In this document: positions 26,145 through 34,224 of the stretch, one piece after another
Layout of the letters: each line of letters opens with the position of its first letter
How positions within the stretch are numbered: position 1 is the first letter of the stretch
The notes under the pieces: model-generated
Databases searched by the model: none
The model's input: only the letters and a program-made list of their open reading frames with translations
What the model was told of the DNA's origin: nothing
Made by a program: the position numbers and the translations under genes
Assembly (NCBI GenBank): GCA_034933285.1
Contig: JAYFNT010000020.1
Span: 1-64,000, forward strand
Reading direction: 5' to 3'
Source of the DNA: RPRC01 sp034933285
GTDB taxonomy: Bacteria > Desulfobacterota > Desulfuromonadia > Geobacterales > Geobacteraceae
DNA: 64,000 nt

Positions 26145-27224
26145 TTACGGCATTGTCACGTCTTTCACCTTGCACGCCATCTGGTCGGCGAAATACTTCC
26201 TCTGGAAATAGAACGCCAGGTTCACCAGGCTGATAAGCACCGGCACCTCCACCAGTGGGCCGATGACCGAGGCGAATGCCTGGCCGGAGTTGAGGCCGAA
26301 CACTGAAATGGCAACGGCTATGGCAAGTTCGAAGTTGTTGCTGGCGGCGGTGAACGACAGGGTGGCGCTTTTTTCGTAGTTTGTGCCAAGCTTTTTGCTC
26401 ATGTAGAAGGAAACCACAAACATTACTACAAAGTAGATAAGAAGAGGTATGGCGATCACGACCACGTCAAACGGCCGGCTCAGGATCTTATCGCCCTGGG
26501 TGGCGAACATGACCACGATGGTGAACAGGAGGAAGATCAGCGTCAGGGGACTGATCACAGGCGCGAATGATTTCTCGAACCACTCCTTGCCCATGGTCCG
26601 GGTGAGGCTGAAATGGGTGATCATGCCGGCGATGAACGGGATGCCAAGATAGATGAAGACACTCTTGGCGATCTCGCCCATGGTGATGTCCACCACTGCC
26701 CCGGTGAAACCGAACAGCGGAGGCAGAACTGTAACGAAGATGTAGCAGTAGACGGAGAAGAACAGCACCTGGAAGACCGAGTTGAAGGCAACCAGGCCGG
26801 CAGCGTATTCACGGTCGCCGCAGGCCAGATCGTTCCAGACGATGACCATGGCGATGCAGCGGGCCATGCCCATCATGATGAGACCCACCATGTATTCCGG
26901 GTAGTCACGCAGGAAAATCAGCGCCAGGGCGAACATGAGGATCGGCCCCACCAGCCAGTTCTGCACCAGGGAAAGGAGGAGCACCTTCTTGTTCTTGAAA
27001 ACTTCGGGCATTTCCTCGTACTTGACCTTGGCCAGGGGTGGATACATCATCAGGATCAGGCCGATGGCGATGGGTATGTTCGTCGTCCCCACCTGAAACT
27101 TGTTGATGAGCGCCTTCGATGCGGGCACGAAATAGCCGAGACCGAGACCGAGAAACATGGCGGCGAAGATCCATACGGTCAGGTAACGGTCCAGAAAAGA
27201 CAGTTTCTTCATCAATCCTTGCAT
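26145..27224 (-). CDS. acr3: ACR3 family arsenite efflux transporter
   Basis: A 359-residue inner-membrane carrier with ten helices. It shows the signatures of ACR3: GLILMMYPPLAKVKYEEMPE, VGLIMMGMARCIAMVIVWND with the essential Cys, and FTAASNNFELAIAVAISVFG in the late helices. It exports As(III) driven by the proton gradient. AGGAGG ten bases upstream supports 27224. It follows a truncated arsC and an arsR gene on the same strand, so it is the working part of an ars operon. Confidence 0.95.
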   Translation of the reverse strand: MQGLMKKLSFLDRYLTVWIFAAMFLGLGLGYFVPASKALINKFQVGTTNIPIAIGLILMMYPPLAKVKYEEMPEVFKNKKVLLLSLVQNWLVGPILMFALALIFLRDYPEYMVGLIMMGMARCIAMVIVWNDLACGDREYAAGLVAFNSVFQVLFFSVYCYIFVTVLPPLFGFTGAVVDITMGEIAKSVFIYLGIPFIAGMITHFSLTRTMGKEWFEKSFAPVISPLTLIFLLFTIVVMFATQGDKILSRPFDVVVIAIPLLIYFVVMFVVSFYMSKKLGTNYEKSATLSFTAASNNFELAIAVAISVFGLNSGQAFASVIGPLVEVPVLISLVNLAFYFQRKYFADQMACKVKDVTMP

Positions 27225-27252
27225 TTTCGTAAATCCTCCTTGCGCAGTAAGA

Positions 27253-27369
27253 TCAAATAAGGGGATATCCCCGGATTATCCGCTCACCCAGGAAATGGTT
27301 GGCAATCCCTTCGGCCATCTGGGAGCGGCAGGAATTTGCAGTGCACAGGAAAAGCACCCTTTTTTTCAT
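27253..27369 (-). pseudogene. arsC: arsC (arsenate reductase) N-terminal remnant, 38 codons
   Basis: From ATG 27369 the frame reads KKRVLFLCTANSCRSQMAE, the P-loop of low-molecular-weight phosphatase/thioredoxin-type arsenate reductase, then IANHFLGE, and stops at a TGA after 38 residues; normal ArsC has about 130-140. The catalytic Cys-x5-Arg loop is kept, but the Cys pair and the rest of the fold are missing. It sits between arsR and acr3, where a full arsC often lies. I read it as a deletion remnant: without it arsenate could not be reduced by this operon. Confidence 0.82.
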
Positions 27370-27386
27370 CACATCGCCCCCCTTAC

Positions 27387-27404
27387 TATCCGCATGAGCG
27401 GATA
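27387..27404. promoter_or_regulatory. Inverted repeat, possible ArsR operator
   Basis: TATCCGC-ATGA-GCGGATA, a perfect 7-base inverted repeat between arsR and the arsC remnant. The half-site recurs in the arsR promoter (27773-27784) and upstream of the zinc-ribbon gene (28164-28172). Confidence 0.6.
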
Positions 27405-27421
27405 ATCTTCAGCAAAAAAAA

Positions 27422-27760
27422 TCAAGCGCAACTGCTGTCTTTGGCAAACCCGGCAAGTCTATCCCGATCGGCAACAGCCACTTCAAGCAGGGGTAGATAC
27501 TCGCGCAAAGCATGTAACAGACTTTGCTTGAGATGGCTTCCGTCTTCCACAATGGAGTAGTACATCCAGACGCCGCATCTGCGATCATCCACCCAGCCTG
27601 CGTTTTTTAGATACGCAAGATGCCGCGATACCGTTGACTGGGGAAGCTGCAGCACCGCCACGAGATCGCAGACGCACAGTTCCCCACCCAGCAGGAGGCA
27701 GAGAATGCGGAGTCGTGTCTCGTCGGAAAGTGATTTGAACAAGCGTGCACTCGTTTTCAT
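27422..27760 (-). CDS. arsR: ArsR/SmtB family repressor
   Basis: A 112-residue winged-helix repressor. The metal site sits in the recognition region as ELCVCDLVAVLQLPQSTVSRH, the As(III)-type Cys-x-Cys pair of ArsR; one more Cys lies in DDRRCGVWMYYS. It would release its operator on binding As(III). Its own promoter carries a copy of the operator half-sites. The predicted -10 ends only seven bases before the ATG and no ribosome binding site is seen, so the message may be leaderless. Confidence 0.93.
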   Translation of the reverse strand: MKTSARLFKSLSDETRLRILCLLLGGELCVCDLVAVLQLPQSTVSRHLAYLKNAGWVDDRRCGVWMYYSIVEDGSHLKQSLLHALREYLPLLEVAVADRDRLAGFAKDSSCA

Positions 27761-27766
27761 AGCTCA

Positions 27767-27795
27767 AATATATCCGCATATCCGGTTACGTTCAA
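27767..27795 (-). promoter_or_regulatory. Promoter of arsR with operator between -35 and -10
   Basis: Minus strand: TTGAAC, 17 bases, TATATT; the spacer contains ATATGCGGATAT, matching the inverted-repeat half-sites at 27387-27404. Repression by ArsR would block RNA polymerase here. Confidence 0.65.
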
Positions 27796-27804
27796 GGGAA
27801 AATA

Positions 27805-28032
27805 TCACTTCTCCTTCCAGACTATCTTTTTCCTGGACACGAGCCCGTTGCATGTCTTGCAGAAAAAACCCTGGCTGCATTTGGCGCAGAACTGAAGCTT
27901 GCCATTACACACCGGGCAGTAAGGTTCCATTTCATATTCATCAAAAAGTGCATTGTCGCCGCACTGCTCACAAGAAAACTTCGGGCCATCCGGTGTAAGC
28001 TCCTTTATCTTTCCAAACCGCATTCCCGACAT
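27805..28032 (-). CDS. Small double zinc-ribbon protein
   Basis: A 75-residue protein with four Cys-x2-Cys pairs (SCEQCGD, YCPVCNG, FCAKCSQ, FCKTCNG), enough for two zinc ribbons or rubredoxin-like knuckles. The N-terminus FGKIKELTPDGPKF is a short beta segment. It belongs to the group of small zinc-ribbon proteins without a known role, and sits upstream of arsR on the same strand. A promoter-like copy of the arsR control region lies at 28161-28188, so it may be co-regulated by arsenic. Confidence 0.8.
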   Translation of the reverse strand: MSGMRFGKIKELTPDGPKFSCEQCGDNALFDEYEMEPYCPVCNGKLQFCAKCSQGFFCKTCNGLVSRKKIVWKEK

Positions 28033-28160
28033 ATTCTTCTTATCATGATTATTCTCCCGACAGACGTAATGGCCGCCGCAAAACTCAGTTATCCACCAGA
28101 ATCATCGAAAGTTTCACTGCAGCATAGACCTCTACCTTCATCTGATTTTTCCCTAAACCC

Positions 28161-28188
28161 AGCATATCCGCATGCCCGGGTATTTCAA
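28161..28188 (-). promoter_or_regulatory. Second copy of the arsR-type promoter/operator
   Basis: Minus strand: TTGAAA, 16 bases, TATGCT with a GCGGATAT half-site in the spacer. About 35 bases here resemble the arsR promoter at 27767-27811, suggesting duplication of the control region on both sides of the zinc-ribbon gene. An 18-codon frame (28085-28141) lies just downstream, but I see no family for it. Confidence 0.5.
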
Positions 28189-28264
28189 GGGTAATATTAC
28201 TTTGGAGTCGTTTGTACAATTTTTATCAACGTTCCTTTCACCATCAAAGCATATATTTTTCACA

Positions 28265-28293
28265 ACTAATGGTTGACACTATCAACCAATAGT
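28265..28293. promoter_or_regulatory. MarR operator upstream of marR
   Basis: A 12-base inverted repeat with one mismatch: ACTAATGGTTGA, five bases, TCAACCAATAGT. The core TGGTTGA-N5-TCAACCA recurs at 28796-28814 before the P1B-ATPase gene, which points to autoregulation and control of the pump by the MarR protein encoded between them. Confidence 0.75.
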
Positions 28294-28351
28294 GTTTAAG
28301 TTGTTTGTCCCTTCACAGCAGGGCTTATGTTCATGGCAAAGGTATGCGAGA

Positions 28352-28780
28352 GTGAACAATTCAGAAATCTCCGAATTCAGTCGGACACTCATTGAAATCG
28401 CCTGGCAGTTAGGCCCGAAAGGATTAAACGGAGAGTGTTGCGAGAATCTTTCGATGCCAGAGTTCATTGCGCTCGACAAGATTGCCGCCACGCGGGATTG
28501 CCCGGTCCAGATGGTAGGACAGGCTCTCGGCTTCACTAAGAGCGGTGCTACAAAAATTGTCAACCGACTGGAGAAGAAAGGGTTCATAAAACGTTCAAAA
28601 TCACTTGAGGATGGGCGGGTCTGCTGCCTCGTAATAACCGACGATGGAAGGCAGGTGCTCATGAAAGCTGATAAAAGATATTCAGATAAATTCCAGGAAC
28701 TACTACTGAAGATACCTCAACAATACTCCGCTCAGATGAAGGATTTTATCAAAGCAATGGCAAAGGCATTACGAACCTGA
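28352..28780 (+). CDS. MarR family transcriptional regulator
   Basis: About 142 residues with a winged helix: FIALDKIAATRDCPVQMVGQ, then FTKSGATKIVNRLEKKGFIK (recognition helix) and the wing SLEDGRVCCLVITDDGR. Several cysteines (GECCEN, RDCPV, RVCCL) could sense metal or thiols. I prefer GTG 28352, with AAAGG upstream; the longer GTG at 28292 lies inside the operator. Identical operators flank the gene, so it likely represses itself and the downstream P-type ATPase. Confidence 0.85.
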   Translation: MNNSEISEFSRTLIEIAWQLGPKGLNGECCENLSMPEFIALDKIAATRDCPVQMVGQALGFTKSGATKIVNRLEKKGFIKRSKSLEDGRVCCLVITDDGRQVLMKADKRYSDKFQELLLKIPQQYSAQMKDFIKAMAKALRT

Positions 28781-28795
28781 TTTTTTTTGAAACCA

Positions 28796-28814
28796 TAGTT
28801 GACAGCGTCAACCA
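28796..28814 (+). promoter_or_regulatory. MarR operator upstream of the P1B-ATPase
   Basis: TAGTTGA, five bases, TCAACCA: the same inverted repeat as at 28265-28293 with one changed base in the left arm. It lies 67 bases before the ATPase start. Confidence 0.72.
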
Positions 28815-28880
28815 TAATGGGTTGCTTTACTCGAACGCGGGCAATCTTACCAGCGAGACGAATGAAGATGGAGGAACTGC

Positions 28881-31340
28881 ATGGAAAAGCACCATGATGG
28901 ACCAGTGATCGAAACGGTAACGTTTCAGATTGAAGGAATGGAATGTGCCTGCGAAGGAACCATGATCGATCGTAAAATGAATGCGCTGGCCGGCGTTCAA
29001 AGGCATGAGCTCAATACGATAACCTATCAATTGAGGGTTTATTATGACCCAACAGTTGTAACGGTCCAGGATATTATCCGATCCGTCTCGGAGACCGGCT
29101 TGAAAGCCTCTATGGCAAAGGGGCAGACCCGGCGCAGCACCTGGTGGCGGGATAAACAGCAACTTGCGCTATACGGGTGTGGTCTTCTCGCAGGGTTCGC
29201 TTTTACGTTGGAGAAGTCTGGCGCGTCTCAAATGGTGGTCATCGGGATATATCTGCTTTCAGTATTGACCGGCGTTTTCTATCCTGCGCGAAAAGCCCTG
29301 ACAGCCCTTCGAAATCTCACCCCGACGATCCACCTCCTGATGTTGATCGGCGCCACCGGAGCCATGGTTCTCGGATTGTGGGGTGAAGCCGCCGTCTTGA
29401 TCTTCGTCTACTCACTTGGCGATGTACTTGAATCCTACGCTGTTGACAAGGCCAGGGGAGCCATCAGATCGCTGATGGCTTTAATGCCCCGTGAAGCACT
29501 CGTCAAATCTGAAACTGGCGATGAAATGCGGCTGATCGACAATGTGGAAGTGGGAAACGTTGTTATTGTCCGCCCAGGTGAACGTATTCCCGTTGACGGT
29601 CATGTCGTTCAAGGGTCCTCTTATGTCGATCAGGCTGCTGTAACAGGTGAGCCTGTCCCAGTAAGGAAAGATGTCGGCGGTGAGGTATTCGCCGGAACCA
29701 TCAACCAGAACGGCTCGCTTGAAGTACGGGTGGACAAACCGGCATCCGAGGCCATGCTCTCCCGAATCATCCATTCCGTCGAGGAGGCGCAGGCAAAAAA
29801 GACCTCTTTGCAGAGATTTTCAGACTCCTTTGGCATATATTACACTCCGGCGATGTTTGTACTTGGTGTGCTGGTGGCTACAGTGCCGCCTCTGTTCATG
29901 GGAGGCGAATGGGTACCGTTTATTTACCGGGGCCTGGTCGTGTTTGTCGTCTCATGTTCGTGCGGCCTTGCTCTTTCAGTCCCGGTTGCCGTCGTTGCCG
30001 CAATGGCAAATGCGGCACGGCATGGCACGGTCTTTAAGGGAGGCGCCTATCTCGAAGCTGTCGATCACGTGAAGATTGTGACCTTCGACAAGACCGGCAC
30101 CCTTACCATTGGGAGGCCTGAAGTTATGGACATTGTTGGATTCAATGGTTTTAAAAACAATGATGTTCTGGATTTTGCCGGGTCGATAGAGTCGAGATCC
30201 GGGCACCCCCTTGCAGTCGCCATTGTGCGCAAGTCAAGGGAATTGGCAGCATTTTCCGGTCAGCCTGTTGATGATTTTCATGAAACTCCTGGCCTGGGTG
30301 TCTCGGCAAAGGTCTACGGCAAGTCATGCACGATCGGCAATTCCCGTTATCACCTTGAGCATGGGATAGTGCTTGAAGAAGCTGCAGAGGCCATTGAGCA
30401 ACTTGAGTACGAAGGGAAAACTGTTGTCCTTTTGAGTGTAGACGGGTGTTTGGCAGGTCTCTTGGCAATTTCCGATACCGTTCGACCTGGCGCTGTCGAG
30501 ACTTTGCGGCAACTGAAAAACGCCGGTCTCCGGACGGCCATGCTGACAGGAGACAACGAGCGAAGCGCACAAGCAGTCGCCCGAATGATCGGTATCGACG
30601 AATATTATGCCCAACTTCTGCCCACCGACAAGGTCGATGTGATGAGAAGGTTGCGGGAGAAATACGGGGCGGTTGCAATGGTGGGAGACGGCATCAACGA
30701 TGCGCCGGCAATGGCAGTTGCTGATGTCGGCATCGCCATGGGCGCTGCAGGGACTGATATAGCCATCGAGGCAGGGGATGTCGTCCTGATGTCTGACGAC
30801 CTGGGTAAGCTCGATTTCGTCCGACAACTTTCCAGCAGAACAATAACCACAATCAAGCAGAACATAGTGATATCATTGGTCAATGTAGCTTTTATGGTTG
30901 TTATGGCGCTGCTGGGCTATCTTGAACTGGTCACCGGTCTGCTCCTCAACGAGGCGAGTGCGCTTTTCGTGATCTTCAATGCTCTTCGGTTGCTGAAATG
31001 GCGGAATCCCATGGTACCGGTGCCGGTGCCTGTCGCAGAAAAAATCACTGAGCAGTTCAAGATTCGTCCAAATGAACAGGACTTCCAGGATGCCCCGCTC
31101 TTGGCAATCAGTGCAGCCTGCTGTTGCAGTGGTGAACCCATGCCCGTTGTGGCGGAGCCTGTTGTCGAGACAAAGACCCCGTGCTGTTGTGCTTGCGGGA
31201 AGGCCACGACAGAGGAGCATACTGCAGCACATACTGTCGATTTAGCTCAAGCTTGCTGCAGCCCAGATGATGAAGCGGCAAAGACAGCTGTTACTCAGGC
31301 ATCGATGCCCAGTTCGACAAAGGGATTGCCCCGCGCTTAG
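28881..31340 (+). CDS. Heavy-metal P1B-type ATPase with CSC motif and Cys-rich tail
   Basis: An 819-residue pump. The N-terminal HMA-like domain keeps the fold but has MECACEG in place of the usual Cys-x2-Cys. The membrane metal motif is SCSCGLALSVPV (Cys359-Ser-Cys361) instead of CPC. It is followed by the phosphorylation site DKTGTLT (Asp403), the P1B-specific SGHPLAV, and GDGINDAPAM. The C-terminal 70 residues hold CCC, CCCAC and CC clusters, like tails of some zinc, cadmium or lead pumps. GGAGGAACTGC precedes the ATG. Probable MarR control; its stop overlaps the end of the convergent permease gene by 4 bases. Metal not assignable. Confidence 0.9.
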   Translation: MEKHHDGPVIETVTFQIEGMECACEGTMIDRKMNALAGVQRHELNTITYQLRVYYDPTVVTVQDIIRSVSETGLKASMAKGQTRRSTWWRDKQQLALYGCGLLAGFAFTLEKSGASQMVVIGIYLLSVLTGVFYPARKALTALRNLTPTIHLLMLIGATGAMVLGLWGEAAVLIFVYSLGDVLESYAVDKARGAIRSLMALMPREALVKSETGDEMRLIDNVEVGNVVIVRPGERIPVDGHVVQGSSYVDQAAVTGEPVPVRKDVGGEVFAGTINQNGSLEVRVDKPASEAMLSRIIHSVEEAQAKKTSLQRFSDSFGIYYTPAMFVLGVLVATVPPLFMGGEWVPFIYRGLVVFVVSCSCGLALSVPVAVVAAMANAARHGTVFKGGAYLEAVDHVKIVTFDKTGTLTIGRPEVMDIVGFNGFKNNDVLDFAGSIESRSGHPLAVAIVRKSRELAAFSGQPVDDFHETPGLGVSAKVYGKSCTIGNSRYHLEHGIVLEEAAEAIEQLEYEGKTVVLLSVDGCLAGLLAISDTVRPGAVETLRQLKNAGLRTAMLTGDNERSAQAVARMIGIDEYYAQLLPTDKVDVMRRLREKYGAVAMVGDGINDAPAMAVADVGIAMGAAGTDIAIEAGDVVLMSDDLGKLDFVRQLSSRTITTIKQNIVISLVNVAFMVVMALLGYLELVTGLLLNEASALFVIFNALRLLKWRNPMVPVPVPVAEKITEQFKIRPNEQDFQDAPLLAISAACCCSGEPMPVVAEPVVETKTPCCCACGKATTEEHTAAHTVDLAQACCSPDDEAAKTAVTQASMPSSTKGLPRA

Positions 31341-32797
31341 TCATAGCTCACGGAAGTTGCAGTGCAACGGTTCAGCAGCCACAACACAGCTGCAAGCAGG
31401 GCCAGGAAAAGCGCCAGATAAAGACCCACCGCGCCGACACTCGCGCCGTCCACCCATGCGCCGTAGGTCAGTCCCGCCAGCGTACTGAACAGCGCCACCC
31501 AGCTGACATAGACCCAAGTTCTCTTACGTCCGATGATGCTGGCGGTAATCAGGATGCTCTGCAGACTCAATTCAGGGTCAGCCATCAGATAGGCCAGCAG
31601 TGGCCCACGGTGCATGCCCAGACTGAGGAACATATTGGCAATCGGTACTTCGACCAGGGTTGGAAAATACATGAAGACACCGAAGACTACCCCTGCCAAA
31701 TTTCCTACCAGTGTATTCTGCCCAGCCAGTGATTCTATCCACTCCGGTTTGATCAGCTGGCGGATGACCCCGACCAAGAACACGCCGAGTATCAACAACG
31801 GAAAGATCTTTTTGACGAAATTCCATGATTCCCAGAGAAAATCGCGGGTTTCTTCCCCTGTAAAATGGACCCTGACCAGCCAACCGAGGATGGAGAGGCT
31901 GAGCAGTACACCAAAAAATTTTCCATTGAAGAGGATATCAAGCCCTCCCGGATGCGGAACCATCCCTACGGCCGCCACAAGCAGGGTAATTCCTACCATT
32001 ACCAGTGAGACCAATGTCCAGCGGCTGAACCCGTCATAAATGTTTTCGATACCCTTCCATGAGGTGAAACCGATCAGCGCTAGCAAGACGATAAGGATCG
32101 CTCCTTGGGCGGTGACCCCTTCTTCGCCTTTAGCGGCGTCGAATGGCACCAGGTTGTAGAGGAATGCCTGAAACTGGTCCATGCCGGGGATTGGCAGGGT
32201 GAACGTGGCGTAGGTGGTGGTCAGCAAGGCAACCTTTAAAGTGCCCGAAAGCAGCAGAGCTACCAGTACGAGCAGAAACACAAGAGAGCACCGCCTCATC
32301 GCCCCCTGACCGGCGAACATGGCATCGGTGGCCTTGTCACGAGCAACGTCCGATCTACGAAATATTAGCGCCATGATCATACCGATGCCGATACCGAATG
32401 AAAGCGAGAGGATCAGGCGCGCAAACGCCAGATCTGCGCCGAGCACGCCGCCAGTATAGATCAGCGCCATAATATTGGCGGCTGGGGCAAAGAAGAGGAA
32501 GGTGATGGCAGGGCCTAACCCGGCGCCTTTTTTATAGATTCCCGCAAAAAGGGGTACAATGGTGCAGGAACAGACCGCCAGCAATGAGCCGGCCGCTACC
32601 GATGCGGGATAGGAAATGTATTTGGGCGTGGTGCGCCCCAGATAGCGCGTGATCGTATCTTTGGGAATCAGAGCTGTCATTGCACCGGCAATATAGAACG
32701 CAGGGAGCAGGCAGAGCAGAACGTGGGCGGCAAGGTAGGCGGCCAGATTGCCGAGTCCTCCATAGACCAGGTTCATGATGCTGAATGAGTGTTCCAT
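31337..32797 (-). CDS. Permease of the DUF318/ArsP-like family, large form
   Basis: A 486-residue membrane protein with about eleven helices. The signature of the family is VCSCTIVPLFAGIYKKGAG near residue 75, followed by FFAPAANIMALIYTGG; the second half has FMYFPTLVEVPIANMFLSLG. Relatives include ArsP (methylarsenite/aromatic arsenical efflux) and SO_0444-type permeases. It is the last gene of a run with ccdA and thioredoxin genes, so thiol chemistry at the CSC motif is likely. Substrate unknown. Confidence 0.87.
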   Translation of the reverse strand: MEHSFSIMNLVYGGLGNLAAYLAAHVLLCLLPAFYIAGAMTALIPKDTITRYLGRTTPKYISYPASVAAGSLLAVCSCTIVPLFAGIYKKGAGLGPAITFLFFAPAANIMALIYTGGVLGADLAFARLILSLSFGIGIGMIMALIFRRSDVARDKATDAMFAGQGAMRRCSLVFLLVLVALLLSGTLKVALLTTTYATFTLPIPGMDQFQAFLYNLVPFDAAKGEEGVTAQGAILIVLLALIGFTSWKGIENIYDGFSRWTLVSLVMVGITLLVAAVGMVPHPGGLDILFNGKFFGVLLSLSILGWLVRVHFTGEETRDFLWESWNFVKKIFPLLILGVFLVGVIRQLIKPEWIESLAGQNTLVGNLAGVVFGVFMYFPTLVEVPIANMFLSLGMHRGPLLAYLMADPELSLQSILITASIIGRKRTWVYVSWVALFSTLAGLTYGAWVDGASVGAVGLYLALFLALLAAVLWLLNRCTATSVSYD

Positions 32798-32822
32798 GAC
32801 TTACTTCCTTGTAAGGTAATTA

Positions 32823-33512
32823 TCAATACAGCTCCTGATACAAGAGATAACAACCGACCAGCGAGATGATTGCACCGCCGATCCTCTTTGACCATTCGGA
32901 AAAGTGCCGCACTCCCCTTGCCTTAACGAAAGCCTCGACAAAACCGGTGAAGGTGCCGGCCAGCAGCATGAGTGTGCAGTGGCCGATTGCGTAGACGAAC
33001 AGGAGCGTGGTCCCATAAAGCACTTCTCCCTTGGTGGCCACCAGAGTCAGGATTACCACTAACACAGGAGTGGCGCAGGGCGAGGAGACGATACCGAAAA
33101 AGAGACCAAGGAGGAAAGCGCCGATGATTCCCCGGCGTTTCGGCTTAACCTCCACGTGAAAGGGAAGCCGGATCTGGTACACCCCCACCATCTGTAACCC
33201 CATGAGCAGCGCAACCACGCCCAGCACCACGTACCACCACCCACCAACCGTGCCGAACATGGTGCCCAACAGCCCAGCAGCGGCGCCGAAGGCGGTGAAA
33301 GTGATGGAAAGGCCCAGTATGAACGCAACAGAAAAGAGAAACGATCTTCTCCTGTCTCCGTCCGCATACCCACCAACATATCCGACCACCAGGGGGATCG
33401 TGGCCAGCACGCAGGGGGATGCGGACGAAATCACCCCGGCGACAAACACCGCACCAAAGGCAATGGCCGGATAGGCGGCCACGATGTGCTCGATGTTGTC
33501 GAGGAATGTCAT
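32823..33512 (-). CDS. ccdA: CcdA/DsbD-like transmembrane thiol reductase
   Basis: A 229-residue protein with six helices. The two redox cysteines are in SSASPCVLATIPLVVGYVGG (helix 1) and IVSSPCATPVLVVIL (helix 4), the CcdA pattern that passes electrons from cytoplasmic thioredoxin to periplasmic thiols. The ATG overlaps the stop of the upstream thioredoxin gene (ATGA), so the two probably form one electron path. Cytochrome c maturation is the classical role, but the arsenic/permease neighbours suggest keeping cysteines of metal-handling proteins reduced. Confidence 0.9.
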   Translation of the reverse strand: MTFLDNIEHIVAAYPAIAFGAVFVAGVISSASPCVLATIPLVVGYVGGYADGDRRRSFLFSVAFILGLSITFTAFGAAAGLLGTMFGTVGGWWYVVLGVVALLMGLQMVGVYQIRLPFHVEVKPKRRGIIGAFLLGLFFGIVSSPCATPVLVVILTLVATKGEVLYGTTLLFVYAIGHCTLMLLAGTFTGFVEAFVKARGVRHFSEWSKRIGGAIISLVGCYLLYQELY

Positions 33513-33892
33513 TTTACACCCAGCGCTTTAAGTTCTTTAACAATCTCGGACTTCTCCATGAAGCCTAAGTGGCGCTTCACTTCTTTGCCTTTAGCATCAA
33601 AGAATATCTGAGTCGGAATCAACTGGATGCGAAATTTACCTGCCGCAGCCGGATCTTCACGCACGTCAATGAACATGACACTGGCCCGCCCCCGGAACTC
33701 AACAGACAAAGATTCGAGAATAGGCGCCATCTTCTTGCAGGGAATGCAATGGCGCGCTCCCAGGTCGATCATTGCAGGCTTGCCGGAACTGAGAGCCTGA
33801 CCTACAGCTTTTTCACTGGCTGATGGAAGTTCGGCATGGCTGGCGACTGCCAGCAATAAAAGAATGGTGAGTGTTGATGCAAATAGTTTCAT
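33509..33892 (-). CDS. Exported thioredoxin-like protein
   Basis: About 127 residues with a signal peptide (MKLFASTLTILLLLAVASHA) and a thioredoxin fold; active site RHCIPCKKMAP. The conserved cis-Pro region is IQLIPTQIFF. It probably works in the periplasm as partner of CcdA, with which it overlaps by four bases. AAAGGG ten bases upstream supports 33892; the longer frame lacks support. Confidence 0.88.
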   Translation of the reverse strand: MKLFASTLTILLLLAVASHAELPSASEKAVGQALSSGKPAMIDLGARHCIPCKKMAPILESLSVEFRGRASVMFIDVREDPAAAGKFRIQLIPTQIFFDAKGKEVKRHLGFMEKSEIVKELKALGVK

Positions 33893-33951
33893 ACGGATCC
33901 CTTTCAAAAGAACTTCAAGCCGAACCCATGAATATTTTGTGAAGAAATGCA

Positions 33952-34179
33952 TTACAGAAAAACCTTGATTTCCTTGGGAGACAGCAGCTTACCTGACGCC
34001 TTCACCACACCGTCTACTACGATTGCGGGCGTGGACATGACACCGTATTCCATGATTTTCTTGATGTCCTCAACCTTCGTCACCTCGGCTTCTTTTCCGC
34101 TTTCCCGCACCGCCTCAAGGGTATTCTCATACAATTTCTTGCACTTCGCGCAGCCACTTCCTAAAATCTCGATTTTCAT
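33952..34179 (-). CDS. Small redox-active disulfide protein (thioredoxin fold)
   Basis: A 75-residue cytosolic glutaredoxin-like protein: IEILGSGCAKCKKLYEN at the start (redox CAKC) and MSTPAIVVDGVVKASG (cis-Pro loop). This is the TM0996/MTH895 family, often found beside DUF318 permeases and ArsR regulators. The permease gene lies 45 bases upstream on the same strand. Confidence 0.9.
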   Translation of the reverse strand: MKIEILGSGCAKCKKLYENTLEAVRESGKEAEVTKVEDIKKIMEYGVMSTPAIVVDGVVKASGKLLSPKEIKVFL

Positions 34180-34224
34180 GTTGTTCTCCTTTTCTACCGT
34201 TATCCCCGTTCCATAACGACAATT

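Noticed and set aside
28085..28141. 18-codon frame MKVEVYAAVKLSMILVDN
   Set aside because: It has no family and no strong ribosome site, and is too short to judge as a gene.
28292..28351. Longer start of the MarR gene at GTG 28292
   Set aside because: This GTG overlaps the operator and has no ribosome site; GTG 28352 has AAAGG upstream.
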